Shown here: piece after piece, positions 9,228-18,699 of the stretch
Numbering within the stretch: the stretch's first letter is position 1
How the letters are laid out: each line of letters begins with the position of its first letter
Assembly: GCF_013378075.1 (NCBI RefSeq)
Contig: NZ_CP051131.1
Coordinates: 3,546,501 to 3,610,500, forward strand
Reading direction: 5' to 3'
DNA from: Parasphingopyxis algicola
GTDB taxonomy: Bacteria; Pseudomonadota; Alphaproteobacteria; Sphingomonadales; Sphingomonadaceae
Length of the DNA stretch: 64,000 nucleotides
Position numbers and translations under genes: made by a program
The notes under the pieces: generated by a model
Database searches by the model: none
The model's input: the letters and a program-made list of their open reading frames with translations, nothing else
Told to the model about the DNA's origin: nothing

Positions 9228-9242
9228 GCTAGTTCCGGTCTG

Positions 9243-10736
9243 TCAGGCTGGCTCTACGACAAAGATGTCGCCGTCGAAGTCGACGATATAGACATCGCCG
9301 GCATCGCTGCGGACAAGGGCGACGATTTGGTCGATACTACCGGCATCGGGTTCGAAATCCGCGTTGCGCCGTTCATATTCGCTCGAGGGCAGGATCATGT
9401 CGTCGTCCAGCGAACCGATCGGGACCGACCAGATATTACCGCTGACGAAATCGGCGAAGATGTATTTGCCGAACAAGTCCGCGATAGCTCCATCATAGAC
9501 CACGCCGCCGATCACCGAGGCACCTTCGCGCGGACCGTCGCCATTGGGATATTCGGTAACCGGGTCGGCCAGGTCGTCCGGCGGCGTGCCGCGAAAACTG
9601 GCGCTGCCTTCGCGGAACGGCCAGCCGAAATTGATGCCGCCGTCATCATCTGTCGAAAAACGGTTTACCTCTTCGAAACTGTCCTGCCCGACATCGCCGA
9701 CCAATATATCATCGTCGAGGAAGGAGGCGCGGAAGGGATTACGGAGCCCGAGCGCATATATTTCTCCCCTACCGCCGCCAGAGGCGAACGGATTATCCGG
9801 TGGGATCCTGTAAATTGGCTGGACGGAAGCACCGCAGGTCGCACATGGCACGACTTCAATTCGCAATATCTTGCCCAATAGCGAATTCGGATCTTGCGCA
9901 TTGTCGTCAGGGTCGCCCGAGCCCCCGCCGTCGCCAGTCGATATATAGAGATAGTCGTCAGGGCCGAAATCGATCCAGCCTCCATAATGGTTGGTAAAGT
10001 TGGGATGCGCGATTGTCATTTTGGTCTCGAAATCGCTGCCCGTGCCGAAGAGCGAGCGAATATTGATCGAGCCACCTTGGTCGACGACAAAGACATGGAC
10101 GGTGTCGTTCGTCGAAAAGCCTGGATCGGCGGCAATACCGAGAAGCCCGCCTTCGCCGGCGGTCGAGATATTGGTTACCGTACGGTATAGCGTGCGTTGT
10201 CCGCTGGACGGATCCAACCTGAATATCCGTCCGCCCCTTTCCGTCACGAAGAGTTCGGATGAACCCGGGATCAACTCGGCGAAGGTCGGTTCGTCGAATC
10301 CCGTCGCTATTCGCCGCACCGCAATTCCCTCGCGGTCGTTGGTGACGGTGATCGAGAGGTTGAGCGTGCCGGACGCCTGGCCGTCGTTCGCGGCGATGTT
10401 CACGCGATAGACGTTGTCCCGATTGGCGTCGGTCGGCAGTTCGAAATCGGGCGGACTGTTGAAACGCAAATTGCCCGCGGCATCCATTGAGAAGAGGCTT
10501 GCATCGGCGCCGCCCGATATCGACAAGGTCACTGCGTCGCCATCTGCATCGTTGGCTTGGGCCTGATAGTTGATCTGATCGTTTTCCGCGACTTGGGCGG
10601 TGGCCGCCGACGTGATTGTCGGCGCATTGTTGGCCGGCGGCGGAGGCGGTGCGGGAGTGCCGCTCCCGCCGCCGCATGCCGCCAAGGATATCAGGCAAGC
10701 GGTCGAAGTAAGAAATCGTGTCATGTCCGTTACCAT
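9243..10736 (-). CDS. PQQ-type sugar dehydrogenase-like beta-propeller lipoprotein
   Basis: A 497-residue lipoprotein: lipobox LAAC ending at C21, a Gly/Pro linker, a cadherin-like domain (about 40-133, with ANDADGDAV and FELPTDANRDN), then a six-bladed propeller of the soluble glucose dehydrogenase/sorbosone dehydrogenase family (EGGLLGIAADPGF, GDGGGSGDPDDNAQD, LRNPFRASF, GWPFREG). Such proteins may oxidise sugars with PQQ, but many members bind none. An alternative ATG lies four codons downstream. It is divergent from the next lipoprotein gene, with about 180 bases between them. Confidence 0.85.
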   Translation of the reverse strand: MVTDMTRFLTSTACLISLAACGGGSGTPAPPPPPANNAPTITSAATAQVAENDQINYQAQANDADGDAVTLSISGGADASLFSMDAAGNLRFNSPPDFELPTDANRDNVYRVNIAANDGQASGTLNLSITVTNDREGIAVRRIATGFDEPTFAELIPGSSELFVTERGGRIFRLDPSSGQRTLYRTVTNISTAGEGGLLGIAADPGFSTNDTVHVFVVDQGGSINIRSLFGTGSDFETKMTIAHPNFTNHYGGWIDFGPDDYLYISTGDGGGSGDPDDNAQDPNSLLGKILRIEVVPCATCGASVQPIYRIPPDNPFASGGGRGEIYALGLRNPFRASFLDDDILVGDVGQDSFEEVNRFSTDDDGGINFGWPFREGSASFRGTPPDDLADPVTEYPNGDGPREGASVIGGVVYDGAIADLFGKYIFADFVSGNIWSVPIGSLDDDMILPSSEYERRNADFEPDAGSIDQIVALVRSDAGDVYIVDFDGDIFVVEPA

Positions 10737-10919
10737 AAGCTTGGGGATGGTTCTCGCGCGATAAATGAATCGCGAACATCGTCAACGCCTTATGGGAAAA
10801 TAGTTTTCTTGCTCGGAATGCGGAAGCTGTCGGCGTTAACGCCTGGGATGGGCACACGGCGGCGATTGACCCGGTCGACCAAATCCCTATCTCCGGGACA
10901 GGCCGTATTTGGAGGTTCT

Positions 10920-11390
10920 GTGAAGCACAGATTGGTTCTAGCGATCGCAACGGGCGCCCTGGCGCTCACCGCCTGTAATCCGGATGTCGAGCAGACCAGC
11001 GGGTCGGGGACCGCCCCGCTCAATCGCGGCGAAGTCACCAATTCGGACGAACTCGTGCAGCCGGTCGTGGTCGGCCAGTTCGGGCCGCGTTTCGCTGCGT
11101 GCCAGGCGACCGGCCAGGTGCGTTCGGTCAGCGGAGACGGGGTTCTCCCCGTTCGCGCGGCGCCGTTCGACCGGGCGGCGCGGATCGACACGATCACCAA
11201 CGGCGACAATGTGTTCGTCTGCAACCGCAGCCACGACCAGAGCTGGCTGGCGGTCGTCTATACGGACAGCGGGGAATTGAGCGGCACCTGCGGTGTCTCG
11301 GCGCCGGTGCCCTCGCGCCGCCAATATGACGGGCCGTGCAACAGCGGCTGGGTGTCCTCCGCCTTTATCCAGCTGCGCGCCGCGCGCTAG
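10920..11390 (+). CDS. Small lipoprotein with SH3-like cysteine-rich domain
   Basis: A 156-residue protein. The start is GTG at 10920 with a strong GGAGG site at 10911-10915. A lipobox LTAC follows a short hydrophobic helix, so the protein is probably anchored in the membrane. The mature part has GDGVLPVRAAPFDRAARIDTI and VFVCNRSHDQSWLAVVY, which resemble bacterial SH3 domains in periplasmic proteins, plus four to five cysteines that could form disulfides. A frame-open extension upstream to 10557 is antisense to the dehydrogenase gene and not coding. Function unknown. Confidence 0.8.
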   Translation: MKHRLVLAIATGALALTACNPDVEQTSGSGTAPLNRGEVTNSDELVQPVVVGQFGPRFAACQATGQVRSVSGDGVLPVRAAPFDRAARIDTITNGDNVFVCNRSHDQSWLAVVYTDSGELSGTCGVSAPVPSRRQYDGPCNSGWVSSAFIQLRAAR

Positions 11391-11555
11391 GGCTTGCAAT
11401 GTAGGACAATGCCGGGCCTACTGGCCTGGCGATAGGCCCAGGCAGCTCCGGACGCCCGAAAAGACGCGCGCAAATCCGGCAAGCCTGTGTGTATACTATG
11501 TAAACTTATCGCAATAATGTTGCGTGCGAACCGACGCGCGCGCCGACAGCGCGGA

Positions 11556-12146
11556 TCAGTCGAGATCCTCGATCAGCTGGCCGATGCGGTCGCCTGCGCC
11601 GGGCTCATAGCTGGCGAGCAGCGCCCGGTTGGCATCGGTTTCGGTAGCCGCGATCTGGACCTCCGGTTCGGCGGGCTCGGCGGCTTCGGGATAGATGAAG
11701 CCGTAGACCGGATAGTTGGTGATGCCGAGCTGGCCGGTCGGCGTATGCCAGACCTTCACGACGCTCCAGTCATTGTTCGGGGAGACATCCTCCGCGAGCA
11801 CATCGCTCTCGACCATGCCGCGGCGCGACCAGTTGGCATGGTTCAGCCGGATCTGGCGGTCGTTGACGATTTCGCGGACCATCGCGACATGGCCGAGCCG
11901 CATCCGGCCGTGGGGCTGCAGGACCATGACGGAGCCCGCTTCGGGCATGCTGCCGCGCTCGTACCGGCCTTCAGCCGAGGCCCACCAGGTATGGGCGTTG
12001 CCGCGGATTTCGATGTCCGACACGCTGCGCGCATAGGTGACGCACTGCCAGCGCGGATCGCGGGCGTCGGCCGGCGCGGCGATGGTGAAAACGAGCAAGG
12101 CGACAGCGAGCAGGCTCGGAAAAGCCCGTAAACGACCCGGAAACAT
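11556..12146 (-). CDS. Secreted CHAP-domain protein (putative peptidoglycan amidase/endopeptidase)
   Basis: A 196-residue protein with a signal peptide (about 1-28). The CHAP domain follows directly: WQCVTYAR (catalytic Cys at 35), RLGHVAMV (His at 86) and the LNHANW block. CHAP enzymes cut peptidoglycan stem peptides or amide bonds, or related thiols such as glutathionylspermidine. The C-terminal 40 residues are acidic and without a known fold. No cell-wall-binding domain is present. It stands alone, on the same strand as the peptidase that lies upstream of it. Confidence 0.85.
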   Translation of the reverse strand: MFPGRLRAFPSLLAVALLVFTIAAPADARDPRWQCVTYARSVSDIEIRGNAHTWWASAEGRYERGSMPEAGSVMVLQPHGRMRLGHVAMVREIVNDRQIRLNHANWSRRGMVESDVLAEDVSPNNDWSVVKVWHTPTGQLGITNYPVYGFIYPEAAEPAEPEVQIAATETDANRALLASYEPGAGDRIGQLIEDLD

Positions 12147-12265
12147 ATGCGACCCCCGAAAGGCGATTTATGCGAATTGCGGATTTCGCATTCCCCGAAA
12201 CCCGCCGTCAGGGAAGCGCAAAGCGATAGACGGTGGGAAGTCGACGCTGGATCGCGGAACCTTTC

Positions 12266-14200
12266 CTATCCGTCGGACATACCGACCGTTTCATCGACGG
12301 TGTTCGTGGTTACCGAATGGTAACGTGGCCGCGCCTCGCCGTAGATTCGCCGGGCGAAGGGGCGGCCCCAGTCGCCCTCGGCCATCAGCGCCTCGAACAG
12401 GGGCGCGACGAATTTGCGCCGGCCCATGCCGAGCAGGAAGTCCTCGACCGAATCCCGCGCATCGTCATAGCGGTTGGCGATGGCGAGCTTGAGCCAGGCG
12501 AAGCGGATCTCGCTGTTGCGCGCGTCGTTGAGGTCGAAGGTGGATTCCAGCGCCTCGAGGCGTTCCTCGTCCAGCTCGCGCGGCAGGCCGTCCAGGAAAC
12601 GCAGGCGTTCCTGGGTGGTCCATTCGGGCCAGTTGATCACGGCGACTTCCCCGCTGTCGGTGAAGTTCGCGATCGCCTGGTCGACCGCGCGAAAGCGGTT
12701 CGACTGGACGTGCACCGCGTTCTCGGGAAGCCCGGGTTCGTAAATCCACTGATCGAGCCCGATCTGCGCGGCTTCCTCGCCCTGGAACAGATTGGCGTCC
12801 ATATCCGCGATCAGCCCGGCGCTGGTCTGCGGGCGGAAGGCGTTGCGGTCGAAATAGTCGCGCAGCCAGGCATCGAAGCGCGCGCGGCCGACCGTCTCCT
12901 CGACCGTGCGCAGGAATACCGCGCCCTTTTCATAGGCGATATTGGTCATCCCGTCGTCGGGATCGCGGCCTTCGAGATCGAGATGCAGCCGGGTGTCGGG
13001 CGAGGTCAGCCCGCCCAGATCCTCGACATCCGCCATCATGTCGGCCCAGCCGAGATCGGCGAGCATCGCCGCCTGTTCGGTGCCGTAGACGGCCTCCATG
13101 ATCCGGTTTTCGAAATAGACGGTGAACCCCTCGTTGAGCCAGAAATCGTCCCAGCTCGCATTGGTGACGAGATTGCCCGACCAACTGTGCGCGAGCTCGT
13201 GTGCGATCAGGCTGACGAGCGACTTGTCGCCCGCGAGGATCGTCGGCGTGACGAAGGTGAGGCGGGGATTTTCCATGCCCCCAAAGGGGAAGGACGGCGG
13301 CAGGACGAGCAGGTCGTACCGGCCCCAGCGATATTCGCCATAGAGCTCCTCGGCCGCGGCGATCATCTCTTCCAGATCCTCAAATTCGCTCGCCGCCGCC
13401 GACAGCATGGACGGCTCGGCATAGACCCCGCTGCGCTCGCCCAGTTCCTGGAAGGCGAGATCGCCGATCGCGATCGCGATCAGATAGGGCGCGACCGGAT
13501 CGGCCATGCGGAAGCGATAGGCGCGGCGCCCGGGTTCGCCGTCGACCGGTTCGCCTTCGGGCGTCAGCATCTCCGCGCTCATCACCGCGCGGAGCCCTTC
13601 GGGCACCGTGATCCGCGCATCCCAGCTCTGGCGGATGCCGGGGCTGTCCTGGGTCGGAATCCAGGTCCGATTGAGGATCGCCTGGCCCTGGCTGAACAGG
13701 AACGGATCTTCGCCGCCGGCCGTCTGTTCCGGAGAGAGCCATTGCAGCGCCGATGCGCCGGGAGCCGACGCATAGGTGATCGTGACCTGTTCGGCGCCAT
13801 CGAGCGCGATGGTCAGCGGCGCGCCGTGCACATCGCCGCTATCCGCGCCCATCTCCCAGCGCAGCGCTTCGCCGGAGCCATTGACGACCTCGCGGATTTC
13901 CAGCCCCTTGCTGTCGAGCACCACCTCTTCCCCGTCCTCGGCCACGTCGAGGTCGAGCGTGGCCGTTCCGACCATCCGCTGCTCGTCGAAATCGGCGTTG
14001 AGGTCGAGCGACACATGGATGACGCGCGCTTCGAGCGGTTGGGCGTAGCTGTGTCTGTCCTGCCCTTCGTCCGTCGCATAGATGCTGGTCCCGCCGATCA
14101 TCGGCGCGGCGCCCCTTTCGCTCGGTTCCGTCCCGCTGCCGCAGGCCGCCAGAATGGTCATGGCCGCAAATGGCGCCATCAGCTTGGCGATCTTGAACAT
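12266..14200 (-). CDS. M1-family zinc metallopeptidase lipoprotein (aminopeptidase N / LTA4H type)
   Basis: A 644-residue exported protein with a lipobox ending at C20. It has the M1 exopeptidase motif FGGMENP and, near residue 335, the zinc site HELAH with the downstream glutamate in NEGF, spaced as in the family. The C-terminal helical domain resembles that of leukotriene A4 hydrolase-like aminopeptidases. The likely role is trimming N-terminal residues from peptides at the periplasmic side. The antisense frame over this gene is open for 678 codons, a result of high GC content and not a gene. Confidence 0.93.
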   Translation of the reverse strand: MFKIAKLMAPFAAMTILAACGSGTEPSERGAAPMIGGTSIYATDEGQDRHSYAQPLEARVIHVSLDLNADFDEQRMVGTATLDLDVAEDGEEVVLDSKGLEIREVVNGSGEALRWEMGADSGDVHGAPLTIALDGAEQVTITYASAPGASALQWLSPEQTAGGEDPFLFSQGQAILNRTWIPTQDSPGIRQSWDARITVPEGLRAVMSAEMLTPEGEPVDGEPGRRAYRFRMADPVAPYLIAIAIGDLAFQELGERSGVYAEPSMLSAAASEFEDLEEMIAAAEELYGEYRWGRYDLLVLPPSFPFGGMENPRLTFVTPTILAGDKSLVSLIAHELAHSWSGNLVTNASWDDFWLNEGFTVYFENRIMEAVYGTEQAAMLADLGWADMMADVEDLGGLTSPDTRLHLDLEGRDPDDGMTNIAYEKGAVFLRTVEETVGRARFDAWLRDYFDRNAFRPQTSAGLIADMDANLFQGEEAAQIGLDQWIYEPGLPENAVHVQSNRFRAVDQAIANFTDSGEVAVINWPEWTTQERLRFLDGLPRELDEERLEALESTFDLNDARNSEIRFAWLKLAIANRYDDARDSVEDFLLGMGRRKFVAPLFEALMAEGDWGRPFARRIYGEARPRYHSVTTNTVDETVGMSDG

Positions 14201-14367
14201 GCTACTCCCCCGAACAAATACTTTGTTGCCAAAGGCCTAGCCGTTTGGCCCGTCCGCGTCACCCGATAAAGGCTGTCCGGCCGGTTTGCGCCATTATCGC
14301 CGAGCGCGGACTAACGCAGGCTGAACCGGCAGCCTTCTCTTGACCTTGCCCGTCATTTCGCCGACAA

Positions 14368-14383
14368 TTGACGTGAACGTAAA
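14368..14383. promoter_or_regulatory. LiuR-like operator upstream of acyl-CoA dehydrogenase
   Basis: TTGACGTGAACGTAAA, 26 bases before the start at 14409, has the form TTnACGT-2-ACGTnAA seen in LiuR (MerR family) operators of proteobacterial fatty- and branched-chain-acid catabolism. The flanks AA and GCA are also shared with the box at 24916-24931. Recognition by a LiuR-type regulator is inferred; no such gene is in the window. Confidence 0.6.
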
Positions 14384-14408
14384 GCAGCGCATTTTCAGGA
14401 GAGTCGCG

Positions 14409-15587
14409 ATGGCCGATCAGGAAACCTTTCGCACGGAGGTGCGCGACTGGCTCGCGGACAATTTCGATCCCGCGTTGAAGGGGCGCCACAATCCGATGGG
14501 CATGGTCGACGGGCCGACCGACATGTCGCCGGACATGGTCAAATGGCGCAAGGCGCTCGGCGAGCGCGGTTTCGGTACGCCGACCTGGCCGAAGGAATAT
14601 GGCGGCGCGGGGCTGTCGTCCAAGGAAGCCGCGATCCTCGAAGACGAGATGCGCAAGATCGGGGCCTATAACCCGATCGGCGGCCTGGCCGTCGGCATGT
14701 TCGCGCCGACGCTGATGGAGTATGGCACCGAGGAGCAGAAGCGGAAATGGCTGCCGCCACTGTCCGACGGTTCGCTGCGCGGCTGCCAGGGCTATTCGGA
14801 GCCGGGCGCCGGGTCCGATCTCGCCAATGTGCAGAGCTTTGCCGAGGACAAGGGCGATCATTATGTGATCAACGGCCAGAAGACCTGGCAGTCGGGCGGC
14901 CAATGGGCGGACTTCTGCTTCGGCCTGTTCCGGACGGACAAATCGACCAAGCATGACGGCATCACCTTCCTGATCGTCGATATGGACCAGCCGGGCGTCG
15001 AACGCCGACCGATCAAGATGATTTCGGGCCTTTCGCCGTTCTGCGAGACTTTTTTCACCGATGTGAAGGTGCCGAAGGAAAATCGTGTCGGCGAGGAAGG
15101 CAAGGGCTGGACGATCGGCAAGCGGTTGTTGCAGTTCGAGCGCGCGGGCATCGGCGGCGGCGGGGCGCGCGCGATGATGCGTTCGCTGGCCGATCACGCC
15201 AAGCAATATGTCGAGGTCACGGACGACGGCGAGATCGCCGACAGGGAATTGCGCCTGAAGGTGATCAAGCACGAGATGTCGGTGCGCAATTTCATGGGCA
15301 CCGTCGGCCGCGCCCAGCGCGAGGCGCGCGAACAGGGCGGCCCGAGCGCGACCAGTTCGGTCTTGAAGAATGTCGGCGCCAGGCTCGCCCAGGAACGCAC
15401 CGATCTGATGGTCGAGGTGATGGGCATGCAGGGTCTTGGCTGGGAAGGCGAGGGCTTCAACGAGGAAGAGCTTAAGACGACCCGCACCTGGCTCTGGAAC
15501 CGCGCGGTCACCATCTATGGCGGCTCGACGGAGATCCAGAACAACATCATCTCCAAGCGCGTGCTCGGGATGCTCGACCACCAGTAA
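14409..15587 (+). CDS. Acyl-CoA dehydrogenase
   Basis: A 392-residue flavoenzyme of the acyl-CoA dehydrogenase family, which introduces the alpha-beta double bond in acyl-CoA with FAD and passes electrons to ETF. FAD/substrate region motifs are visible: GCQGYSEPGAGSDLA, QKTWQSGGQWAD and the C-terminal GGSTEIQNNIISKRVLG block. Start at the ATG 14409; a frame extension to 14340 would read through the operator-like box. The gene heads an operon with the acyl-CoA ligase that follows, and is a close relative of the one at 25019 (shared YSEPGxGSDL and PFCETFF blocks). Confidence 0.95.
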   Translation: MADQETFRTEVRDWLADNFDPALKGRHNPMGMVDGPTDMSPDMVKWRKALGERGFGTPTWPKEYGGAGLSSKEAAILEDEMRKIGAYNPIGGLAVGMFAPTLMEYGTEEQKRKWLPPLSDGSLRGCQGYSEPGAGSDLANVQSFAEDKGDHYVINGQKTWQSGGQWADFCFGLFRTDKSTKHDGITFLIVDMDQPGVERRPIKMISGLSPFCETFFTDVKVPKENRVGEEGKGWTIGKRLLQFERAGIGGGGARAMMRSLADHAKQYVEVTDDGEIADRELRLKVIKHEMSVRNFMGTVGRAQREAREQGGPSATSSVLKNVGARLAQERTDLMVEVMGMQGLGWEGEGFNEEELKTTRTWLWNRAVTIYGGSTEIQNNIISKRVLGMLDHQ

Positions 15588-15603
15588 ACAAGGCGGCCAA
15601 GAT

Positions 15604-15632
15604 CGTCATTCCGGACTTGATCCGGAATGACG
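15604..15632. repeat. Perfect-arm hairpin repeat CGTCATTCCGGA
   Basis: CGTCATTCCGGA and TCCGGAATGACG pair around the five-base loop CTTGA. It sits in the 59-base gap between the dehydrogenase and the ligase gene of one operon, ending 14 bases before the ligase start. Units of this type are common in sphingomonad genomes. It may shape the message between the two cistrons. Confidence 0.75.
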
Positions 15633-15646
15633 TGTGAGGAGAGGAT

Positions 15647-17167
15647 ATGACGACCGCCGCCGAGATGCTGCAAAGTGAATTCGCGTCCTTCGCCGACGTG
15701 ATCCATGCCCATGCGGCCGAACGGCCGGACGATATCGTGATCGTCGCGGGTGACAGGCGGCTAAGTTTCGCCGAGTTCGATACCTATGGCGACCGGACCG
15801 CCGCCGGGCTGCAGCGCGCCGGCGTGCGATCGGGCGAGGCGGTCTCGATCTGCGGGCTCAACGGCTGGGCCTATGCGGTGCTCTGGCTCGGCATCCTGCG
15901 CGCCGGCGGCACCGTCGCGCCGCTCGCGCAAAGCGCGACGCCCGAGGCGTTGCGGTTGATGGTCGAGGATTGCGGCGCGCGCCTGTTCTTCGCCGATCGG
16001 GCGATCATGGATGCGATGACGTTGCCGGAGGGCGCAACCCGTGTTGCGCTCGACGACGATGCGGCGTTCGAGGCCTGGCTGCCCGAGGCCGGCACGAAGC
16101 CGGAGCCCGTGGAGATCGACCCCGAACAGGGCTTCAACATCATCTATTCGAGCGGCACGACGGGTACGCCCAAGGGCATCGTGCACTCGCACCAGATGCG
16201 CTGGCGGCAGATTACGGCCTTTGGCGGCCTGATCTTCACGCCCGCCGCCTCGGCGATCCTCTCGACGCCGCTCTATTCGAACACCACGCTCGTTACCTTC
16301 CTGCCGTGCATCGGCAATGGCGGGAAGGCGGTGCTGATGCAGAAATTCAGGACGAAAGAGTTTCTCGAGCTCAGCGAGCGCGAGAAGGTGACGACGGCGA
16401 TGCTCGTACCCGTCCAGTACAAGCGGCTGATGGAGGACCCCGATTTCGACAGTTACGACCTTTCCGCCTATCTAATGAAATTCTGCACCAGCGCGCCGTT
16501 CGCGGCGGAGCTGAAGGCGGACATCCTCAAACGCTGGCCTGGCGGGCTCGTCGAATTCTACGGCATGACCGAAGGCGGGGGGAGCTGCGCGCTGCGCGCC
16601 CATGAATTCCCCGACAAGCTGCATACGGTCGGCCAGCCCATGCCGGGCCACGAAATCCGCCTGATCGGCGAAGACGGCAAGGAAGTGCCGCAGGGCGAGA
16701 TCGGCGAAATCGTCGGCCGTTCGGGCACGATGATGAAGGGATACAAGAACCGCCCCGAGCAGACGCGCGAGACCGAATGGTATGATGGGGAAGGCAATCG
16801 CTTCATCCGCACCGGCGATGTCGGGCGGTTTGACGCGGACGGGTTCCTGACCCTGATGGATCGCCGCAAGGACATGATCATTTCGGGCGGATTCAACATC
16901 TATCCCAGTGACCTGGAAGCGGTTGTTGTCGAGCATCCGGAGGTCGAGGAGGTCGCGGTGATCGGCGTCCCTAGCGAGGATTGGGGCGAGACGCCGGTCG
17001 GCGTGGTCGTCGGCCCGAGCGATGCCGAGGCGATCCGGGAATGGGCGAACGCCAAGCTCGGCAAGACCCAGCGGCTCGCCGCCGTGCATATCGTCGACGA
17101 ACTGCCGCGCAGCGCGATTGGAAAAGTTCTGAAGCGCGAACTGCGGGATCAGCTAAAGCTGGGCTAA
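15647..17167 (+). CDS. AMP-dependent acyl-CoA synthetase/ligase
   Basis: A 506-residue adenylate-forming enzyme that activates a carboxylic acid to its CoA thioester using ATP. Core motifs: YSSGTTGTPKG (P-loop-like A3), FYGMTEGGG (A5), RTGDVGRFDADGFLTLMDR (A7/A8), the hinge DMIISGGFNIYPSD and the catalytic lysine region near the end, SAIGKVLKREL. The substrate cannot be read from sequence; its location behind an acyl-CoA dehydrogenase suggests a fatty, branched or isoprenoid acid. It is the second gene of the operon begun at 14409. Confidence 0.94.
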   Translation: MTTAAEMLQSEFASFADVIHAHAAERPDDIVIVAGDRRLSFAEFDTYGDRTAAGLQRAGVRSGEAVSICGLNGWAYAVLWLGILRAGGTVAPLAQSATPEALRLMVEDCGARLFFADRAIMDAMTLPEGATRVALDDDAAFEAWLPEAGTKPEPVEIDPEQGFNIIYSSGTTGTPKGIVHSHQMRWRQITAFGGLIFTPAASAILSTPLYSNTTLVTFLPCIGNGGKAVLMQKFRTKEFLELSEREKVTTAMLVPVQYKRLMEDPDFDSYDLSAYLMKFCTSAPFAAELKADILKRWPGGLVEFYGMTEGGGSCALRAHEFPDKLHTVGQPMPGHEIRLIGEDGKEVPQGEIGEIVGRSGTMMKGYKNRPEQTRETEWYDGEGNRFIRTGDVGRFDADGFLTLMDRRKDMIISGGFNIYPSDLEAVVVEHPEVEEVAVIGVPSEDWGETPVGVVVGPSDAEAIREWANAKLGKTQRLAAVHIVDELPRSAIGKVLKRELRDQLKLG

Positions 17168-17191
17168 ACTGAAGACACCGATTTTGCGCGG

Positions 17192-18190
17192 CTAGTCCTG
17201 GGAATTGCCGCCCGATTCGATCGCATCGCTGACGCCCTGCATCGCCGCCGTGATGTCGTTCAGCGCTTCGGCCTGTGCCCGCGCAGCGTCCTCGGCGCTG
17301 GTCTCCAGACGCGAGTTATCGGCTACCTCTTCGTCCTCGCCGAGAATGCGAATCCGCGATTCATGCATGTAGCCGCGCGTGCCGTCCGCGGTCTGGATCT
17401 CCCACCAGTCCGCGATCTGCTCCCGCGTCGAGAAGACTTCTCCATCGGGTACGCTGCGGAGCACGGCCGCGCCGCGCGCCGGGGCGTTGCGCATATAGGT
17501 GAAGCCGTCGCTGTCGTTGATAACGGCGTCGATCGGAAATTCCTCCTCGACCGCTTCCTCGGCAACCACCTCTTCGGCATCGTCGTCGATGATCGTCTCA
17601 TCGCCGCCCGGCAGCCGCAGGAACAGTGCGATCGCGATGACGGCAACGACTGCCCCGATACCGGCAATCAGCGGCAGCGTTTTCTTCCGTTCCTGCCACT
17701 CTTCCTCCGGCCATTCCTCCTCCGCCCATTCGGGCTCGGGCTCTGGCGGCGTGCTCGGCATTGCATGGCCGGGCTCTGCCGCGGCCGCGCCGTCGCCGGG
17801 CGGTCCGCACAGCTCGAACAGGCTCTCCCGGATCTTGCGCCAGCCGGTATGATCGTCCTCGCCCCGCCAATCGTCGAGCATGACGAACTGGATCTGGTTG
17901 AAGGGTAGGGGCGGCGGCGTCTCGTCGAGCGCGCTCTGGATAAGTTTCTTCTGATTGCGGGCGATATCCGCCTCGGCCCGCACCCATTCCGACGCGACGG
18001 CGGTTTTCGACCAGACGACGATCGCGGCTTTGGCCATGCCGATCTTCTCGGTGATGACGTCGCCATAGGATTTGTGCGGCGGCAGCTCTTCGTCCCACCA
18101 GACCGAATAGCCGAGCGCTCGGCATTTTTCCGCGAGCCGCCGGACGTCGCGCTGATTGTCGCGCGAATAGGAAATGAAGATATCGACCAT
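17192..18190 (-). CDS. TIR-domain protein with membrane helix and SH3-like domain
   Basis: A 332-residue protein: TIR domain (about 1-130, starting VDIFISYSRDN), acidic Pro/Glu/Trp-rich linker (135-170), one membrane helix (about 172-193), then a bacterial SH3-like domain (about 233-285, with GFTYMRNAPARGAAVL and DWWEI) and an Ala/Glu-rich tail. The TIR part keeps a WVRAE motif at 69-73; its glutamate E73 lines up with the NADase catalytic Glu of SARM1-type TIRs. The domain order puts the TIR in the cytosol and the SH3 in the periplasm, where it could sense peptidoglycan. No defence genes are adjacent. Function inferred only. Confidence 0.85.
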   Translation of the reverse strand: MVDIFISYSRDNQRDVRRLAEKCRALGYSVWWDEELPPHKSYGDVITEKIGMAKAAIVVWSKTAVASEWVRAEADIARNQKKLIQSALDETPPPLPFNQIQFVMLDDWRGEDDHTGWRKIRESLFELCGPPGDGAAAAEPGHAMPSTPPEPEPEWAEEEWPEEEWQERKKTLPLIAGIGAVVAVIAIALFLRLPGGDETIIDDDAEEVVAEEAVEEEFPIDAVINDSDGFTYMRNAPARGAAVLRSVPDGEVFSTREQIADWWEIQTADGTRGYMHESRIRILGEDEEVADNSRLETSAEDAARAQAEALNDITAAMQGVSDAIESGGNSQD

Positions 18191-18259
18191 GGCAGCCCCG
18201 CTCTCGCCCGCAGGCTAGCGCGTCGCTGCGGGGACATAAAGAGATGGCACGGGCGGCGC

Positions 18260-18607
18260 CTACTCGCCGTCGTCGGTCACCCGGTCGCAATTGAGCCTGG
18301 GGGCGCCCGTCACATCGGTCGTGTAGCGGCAATCGACCGCCATCTCCGTCCCGCTTTCCGGATCGCGGACCGTCGCCCGGCCTTCATAGCGCGACCCGTC
18401 GGGGCTGAGCGCCATGGAGATGGCCGTTACTTCGGCGCCTTCGTCCTCATAGGCGCTGCGCACCGCGTTTTCGACCGCCAGGCGGTCCTCCTCGGCGGTG
18501 TTTTCCGCAGCGGTCGCCCGGTCCGCGCCATCCGTATCCGGCGAGGAGCAGGCGGTGGCCAACAATGCGGCGGCGAATAGCGAAATGGCGTGACGATGCG
18601 CTCTCAT
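18260..18607 (-). CDS. Small lipoprotein of unknown function
   Basis: A 115-residue protein with a lipobox LLATAC ending at C20. The mature part is acidic (DTDGADRATAAENTAEEDR), followed by a compact domain with one cysteine pair (VDCRYT and LNCDRV) that could close a disulfide. The last part EVTAISMALSPDGSRYEGRATV suggests a small alpha/beta fold like DUF4333-type lipoproteins, but I am not certain. The start is the ATG at 18607. The frame is open far upstream, but that stretch lies antisense to the serine hydrolase gene. Confidence 0.75.
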   Translation of the reverse strand: MRAHRHAISLFAAALLATACSSPDTDGADRATAAENTAEEDRLAVENAVRSAYEDEGAEVTAISMALSPDGSRYEGRATVRDPESGTEMAVDCRYTTDVTGAPRLNCDRVTDDGE

Positions 18608-18699
18608 AAGACTCCCCGATTGACTGGATTGTGAATCTACCCGTCCCGTCGCGTCTTTGCCAGTGCGAAGCGGGAGACGATTCAAAGAGGGACGGCCGG

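Noticed and set aside
12233-14269. A 678-codon open frame on the plus strand across the M1 peptidase gene
   Set aside because: It mirrors the codons of the peptidase gene on the other strand, is Arg/Ala/Asp-rich without any domain, and is a known effect of high GC third positions.
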